6,917 nucleotides of DNA from NCBI GenBank assembly GCA_016188575.1, contig JACPHN010000052.1, forward strand, positions 1 through 6,917. The letters are read 5' to 3'. The notes under the pieces are model-generated. The model had not been told where the DNA came from and searched no databases. It saw only the letters and a program-made list of their open reading frames with translations. The translations under genes and the position numbers were made by a program. Shown here one piece after another: positions 4,657-6,917 of the stretch. How positions within the stretch are numbered: the stretch's first letter is position 1; each line of letters opens with the position of its first letter. This stretch comes from Candidatus Schekmanbacteria bacterium. Lineage in GTDB: Bacteria; CSSED10-310; JACPHN01.

Positions 4657-5043
4657 GTGACGGAGTCCGATAAGGCACGGTTGGTTTTTGAAGAAGAGAC
4701 AGGCCAGATTATCGGCGGTGCTATGGAAGTGCTCAACATGCTGGGGCATGGCCTTCTGGAAAAACCTTACGAAAACGCTCTCGTGGTGGAGCTGGGTCTG
4801 AGGGGTATTGCCTGTCACCAGCAGCGGAGATTTGACGTTCTTTACAAGGGAGTCAAAGTGGGAGAGTATGTCCCTGACCTGATCGTTTTTGATCGAGTTG
4901 TAGTCGATACGAAAGTAATCGATAGGATCACCGACCATGAGGTTGGTCAGGTACTGAACTACCTCAAGATCTCTGGCCTGAAGGTGGGCATCATCCTGAG
5001 CTTCAGGCGCGCAAAGCTGCAGTGGAAGAGGGTTGTCCGCTAA
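4657..5043 (+). CDS. GxxExxY-family protein (PD-(D/E)XK superfamily)
   Basis: 128 residues, the normal length for the family (TIGR04256). GTG 4657 is the most upstream start that fits; it follows the flanking repeat and has no clear SD. The name-giving motif is G32-L-L-E35-K-P-Y38 within GAMEVLNMLGHGLLEKPYEN. It is followed by the nuclease-like core VPDLIVFD (D74), VVVDTKVID (D84, K86), and EVGQVLNYLKISGLKVGIIL with Q98 and Y102, ending LQWKRVVR as family members do. The position usually occupied by E in xxELK is D here (D-T-K), a conservative change. A biochemical role for the family is not known to me. Sixty-base samples at 4681-4740 and 4861-4920 are 47% and 43% G+C, far below the neighbours, and the gene is bounded by inverted repeats. 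Both suggest recent acquisition as a small unit. Confidence 0.88.
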   Translation: MTESDKARLVFEEETGQIIGGAMEVLNMLGHGLLEKPYENALVVELGLRGIACHQQRRFDVLYKGVKVGEYVPDLIVFDRVVVDTKVIDRITDHEVGQVLNYLKISGLKVGIILSFRRAKLQWKRVVR

Positions 5044-5044
5044 C

Positions 5045-5078
5045 GGCATCAGAGTCCATCAGTGTGCATCCGTGGTTC
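5045..5078 (-). repeat. Right flanking repeat of the GxxExxY cassette (inverted copy)
   Basis: Read on the minus strand, GAACCACGGAT leads into CACGGATGCA, CACTGATGGA, CTCTGATGCC: three imperfect 10-base units. It mirrors the left repeat at 4619-4652, with roughly three quarters of positions shared. It begins right after the GxxExxY stop codon (5041-5043). Confidence 0.6.
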
Positions 5079-5114
5079 TCTTTGTCCCGCCTGATTTGTG
5101 GGGTAAGGGCAGAC

Positions 5115-6065
5115 CTAGCAGAGGCAGACGCGGATCTGCTTCGCGCTGCTCACGGAATTCCCGTTGTTGTTGCGTTTGTCCGAGATCCCGACCTCCAGGT
5201 TGTGGTCGACGCACGGTCCGCTCGCGCTCAAGCCCGCATACGTGTAGCTCGCCGTGACGGCGCTGGTCGACTGGGAGGCGAGAGTCTGCCGCGGCTGAGT
5301 CGCCACGGTCAAATACCACGTAAGCGTGTACGGCGGTTCGCCCTTGGCCATCGCGGCCGAGACGTCAATGTCACCGGCACAGTATGAGATGCCGCTGATC
5401 GGCGTGGTAATGACGTCGAGATTCACGGTCGGCGGGTCGTATGTGTCCGTGCCCCCGCCGCCGCCGCCACCGCTCGCCGCGGCCACACCGCCGGCCACCG
5501 CGACCCCGGCGATCGCCCACACCCACCACTTCTTGTACCACGGGACCATCTCGAGCGCCGGCCTCTTTTCCGCGGGCGAAAAGTAGCTTTCGACCCTGGT
5601 CAGGGTCACTACCGATGGCGCCGCCTTGGCGACGGTCTCGCGCCGCACCGCTTCGAAGGCCTCGACTACCTGCGGCGGAAACATCGCCTTGTCGAGGCGC
5701 GAAGCCGGATCGTCCGCCAGGGCCTCGCGGAAGCTCGCCGCGGCTTCGGACGCTTTCCCCTGGGCGAGCAGGCAGACACCGATGAACAGGTGCGCGTCGC
5801 GGCGCGAATCGCTCCGCTCCGCCGCCTGAGCCGCCGCTCGCAAGACCGCCAGAGCTTCGTCGAGCCGCCCCTCGGCGTACAGCGATCGGCCCCTCGTCAC
5901 CAGCACCTCGGCGCTTTCGGCGCTTTCGGCGGCGGCGGCGGCCGGGCCTCCCATGGCCGCGTATCCGCCCGGTTGGAAAGCGGCCGCGACGAATATGGCA
6001 AGCGCAAGAGCCAGCGCCCGCCGCGACTTCGCCACGCTCGATGAATCATTGCACCTGCCGATCAA
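5115..6065 (-). CDS. TPR-repeat envelope protein with signal peptide and second membrane segment
   Basis: 316 residues from TTG 6065-6063, which has GAGGAG (6077-6072) six bases upstream and overlaps the stop of the preceding lipoprotein gene (TTGA). An alternative GTG at 6035-6033 begins VAKSRRALALAL but has no SD. Residues 11-36 are a Sec-type signal (KSRR, then a hydrophobic run, cleavage likely near GGYA). Residues about 52-121 contain two TPR-like units (LYAEGRLDEALAVLRAAAQA and LLAQGKASEAAASFREALAD). WYKKWW (176-181) leads a second hydrophobic helix (about 181-198), then seven glycines (199-205). The last 110 residues are beta-rich and Ig-like, with cysteines at 229, 285, 314 and 316. 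It probably acts as a scaffold in the periplasm or at the membrane. The substrate is unknown. The KKWW-helix-glycine layout is familiar from TPR proteins, but this tail is not one I can name. Confidence 0.75.
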   Translation of the reverse strand: MIGRCNDSSSVAKSRRALALALAIFVAAAFQPGGYAAMGGPAAAAAESAESAEVLVTRGRSLYAEGRLDEALAVLRAAAQAAERSDSRRDAHLFIGVCLLAQGKASEAAASFREALADDPASRLDKAMFPPQVVEAFEAVRRETVAKAAPSVVTLTRVESYFSPAEKRPALEMVPWYKKWWVWAIAGVAVAGGVAAASGGGGGGGTDTYDPPTVNLDVITTPISGISYCAGDIDVSAAMAKGEPPYTLTWYLTVATQPRQTLASQSTSAVTASYTYAGLSASGPCVDHNLEVGISDKRNNNGNSVSSAKQIRVCLC

Positions 6066-6598
6066 TCCGAGCTCCTCGCGGTAAGAGTCAGCTCCCTCGT
6101 TGCCACGATGGCGGTGTCCAGCGTCACGACGACCTTCCACTTTCCGGGCAGTGCCGAGGCCTTCTCGCCGGCGATCCGCATCGGGTGCCAGACGACGAGC
6201 CGCCGGTGAAACTCGCCTGGAGGAATCAGGGGCGAGTCGTCGGAGTCGAGATAGAGCTCCCCATCCGGGTCATACCATTTGAACCGGACCGTATGCTTGT
6301 CGAGCACGTTGGCGAGCTCGACCACAGATACGACCTGCTTCGCCGACGTTGCGATGCTGCTGAGGTCCGCGGAAGGTCGCGGTTCCCCGGCGCCCTCGCG
6401 GGTCACCGACTCACAAAAGAAGCTCCGTTGGAGCTGCATGGGAATAAACTTCTCCGACGGCTTGCCGGAGCGTCCCGCCTTGCTTCCGGCGGCAGCGCAT
6501 CCCGCGAGCACGAGCAGCCCCAAGGTCAACGCCGAGACAGCCTGCACGGCCCATCGGCGAGCCGGGGCAACGCCCCCCACAGCCTCTTTCACTCTCAT
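6062..6598 (-). CDS. Lipoprotein of unknown function
   Basis: 178 residues from ATG 6598-6596, preceded by an AGG about eight bases upstream. A TTG 39 bases further up is possible but less likely. A lipoprotein signal is plain: positive residues (RVKEAVGGVAPARRW), a hydrophobic run (VSALTLGLLVLAG) and the lipobox LAGC with the lipidated cysteine at 34. Mature residues 35-60 are a lysine/glycine-rich linker. The rest looks like a small beta-sandwich: VVELANVLDKHTVRFKWYDP, DGELYLDSDDSPLIPPGEF, RRLVVWHPMRIAGEKASALP, GKWKVVVTLD, ending RELTLTA. This resembles domains seen in bacterial secreted proteins where WYDPDG and PGxWxV recur, but I do not know a named function. The stop overlaps the TTG start of the TPR gene, so the two are probably made together and act in the same envelope complex. 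Confidence 0.78.
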   Translation of the reverse strand: MRVKEAVGGVAPARRWAVQAVSALTLGLLVLAGCAAAGSKAGRSGKPSEKFIPMQLQRSFFCESVTREGAGEPRPSADLSSIATSAKQVVSVVELANVLDKHTVRFKWYDPDGELYLDSDDSPLIPPGEFHRRLVVWHPMRIAGEKASALPGKWKVVVTLDTAIVATRELTLTARSSD

Positions 6599-6611
6599 TC
6601 GTGCTACCTGG

Positions 6612-6917
6612 TTAATTTTTCCTTGGTGAATCGACAATTGGGTTCACGCGGAAGAAACGAGCTTGATCTCGCCGGGACCAGACCAGGTTCAGCGACCTTG
6701 GGGTCGACTCGTTAGGTCCCTCGGGGCGGGCCTCCAACCCGCTCGGATCTATCCTATCATTTTCGTTGCGCCCAGCATTCATCTGGGATAGATCCTGATC
6801 CGGAGCAGTACAACCCAGACGGTTCCTTTCGAAGATTGCTCTCCGAACCGCCCCCGTCTGGTCAGGGTAGCGCTTCCCAGCCCCGGCCGTCCGTAAGACG
6901 CCCTGCTTCTTGGCAGC
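6612..6917 (-). other. Open frame at the right edge, unassigned, with inverted repeats
   Basis: A minus-strand frame stays open for 101 codons from the window edge to TAA 6614-6612, ending 13 bases before the lipoprotein start. It could be the end of an upstream operon gene. It has DPSGLEARPEGPNESTPRSL and VWSRRDQARFFRVNP, but I recognise no family. Its codons (AGG, ATA, CTA, AGA, AAT) are unlike the strongly G/C-ending neighbours. The same stretch carries two perfect inverted repeats: GATCTATCC (6746-6754) with GGATAGATC (6786-6794), and CCAGACGG (6815-6822) with CCGTCTGG (6854-6861). It may instead be non-coding, with folded RNA or regulatory sites for the envelope operon. Evidence is too thin to choose. 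Confidence 0.25.

Noticed and set aside
6845-6900. tRNA-like D-arm (GGTCAGGGTAGCGC)
   Set aside because: No acceptor, anticodon or T-arm can be folded around it, and the D-stem itself does not pair.

Overview
The window is GC-rich bacterial DNA. Short stretches I counted run from about 77% G+C inside the Uma2 gene to 43-47% inside the GxxExxY gene. Shine-Dalgarno (SD) sequences are clear, genes overlap tightly, and there are a lipoprotein signal and a Sec-type signal peptide, so the host is a diderm bacterium. The gene families (Rpn, PIN-type toxin-antitoxin, Uma2, GxxExxY, Calx-beta) occur widely in Pseudomonadota, Acidobacteriota and similar groups. The sequence alone does not fix the phylum. 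No rRNA, tRNA, CRISPR array or transposase gene was found.

Positions 1-2800 are an accessory zone of broken and moved genes. At the left edge, on the minus strand, is an Rpn-family nuclease/transposase-like gene with an in-frame stop at codon 5. Next come an 18-bp palindrome (350-367) and an array of GGCACCTGC-type hairpins (399-701). From 817 to 2449 lie two remnants of one AAA-type ATPase gene: an N-terminal part that has lost its Walker region (817-1125) and a C-terminal nuclease-like tail (2231-2449). Between them are a Calx-beta-like surface-protein fragment on the opposite strand (about 1122-1271) and an intact PIN-domain toxin-antitoxin pair (1560-2229). The ATPase tail is followed directly by a second, minus-strand toxin-antitoxin relic: a RelB-like antitoxin frame whose ParE/RelE-type toxin is cut off after about 15 residues. 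A second copy of the palindrome lies inside the 5' part of that antitoxin frame.

Positions 2980-4496 hold an apparently intact, translationally coupled pair on the plus strand: a Uma2-family (PD-(D/E)XK) protein with a coiled-coil tail and a 197-residue protein I do not recognise. Positions 4619-5078 form a compact AT-richer unit: a GxxExxY-family gene framed by inverted copies of a period-10 repeat, which looks like a small inserted cassette.

Positions 5115-6598, on the minus strand, are an envelope operon: a lipoprotein followed by a TPR protein with a signal peptide and a second membrane segment, the two overlapping at a TTG/TGA junction. The right end (6612-6917) is an unassigned open frame with inverted repeats.

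Taken together, the left part looks like a hotspot where nuclease-like and toxin-antitoxin modules have inserted into and eroded one another. Four families assigned to the PD-(D/E)XK nuclease fold (Rpn, the ATPase tail, Uma2, GxxExxY) occur within 5 kb. The right part looks like ordinary chromosomal envelope genes.
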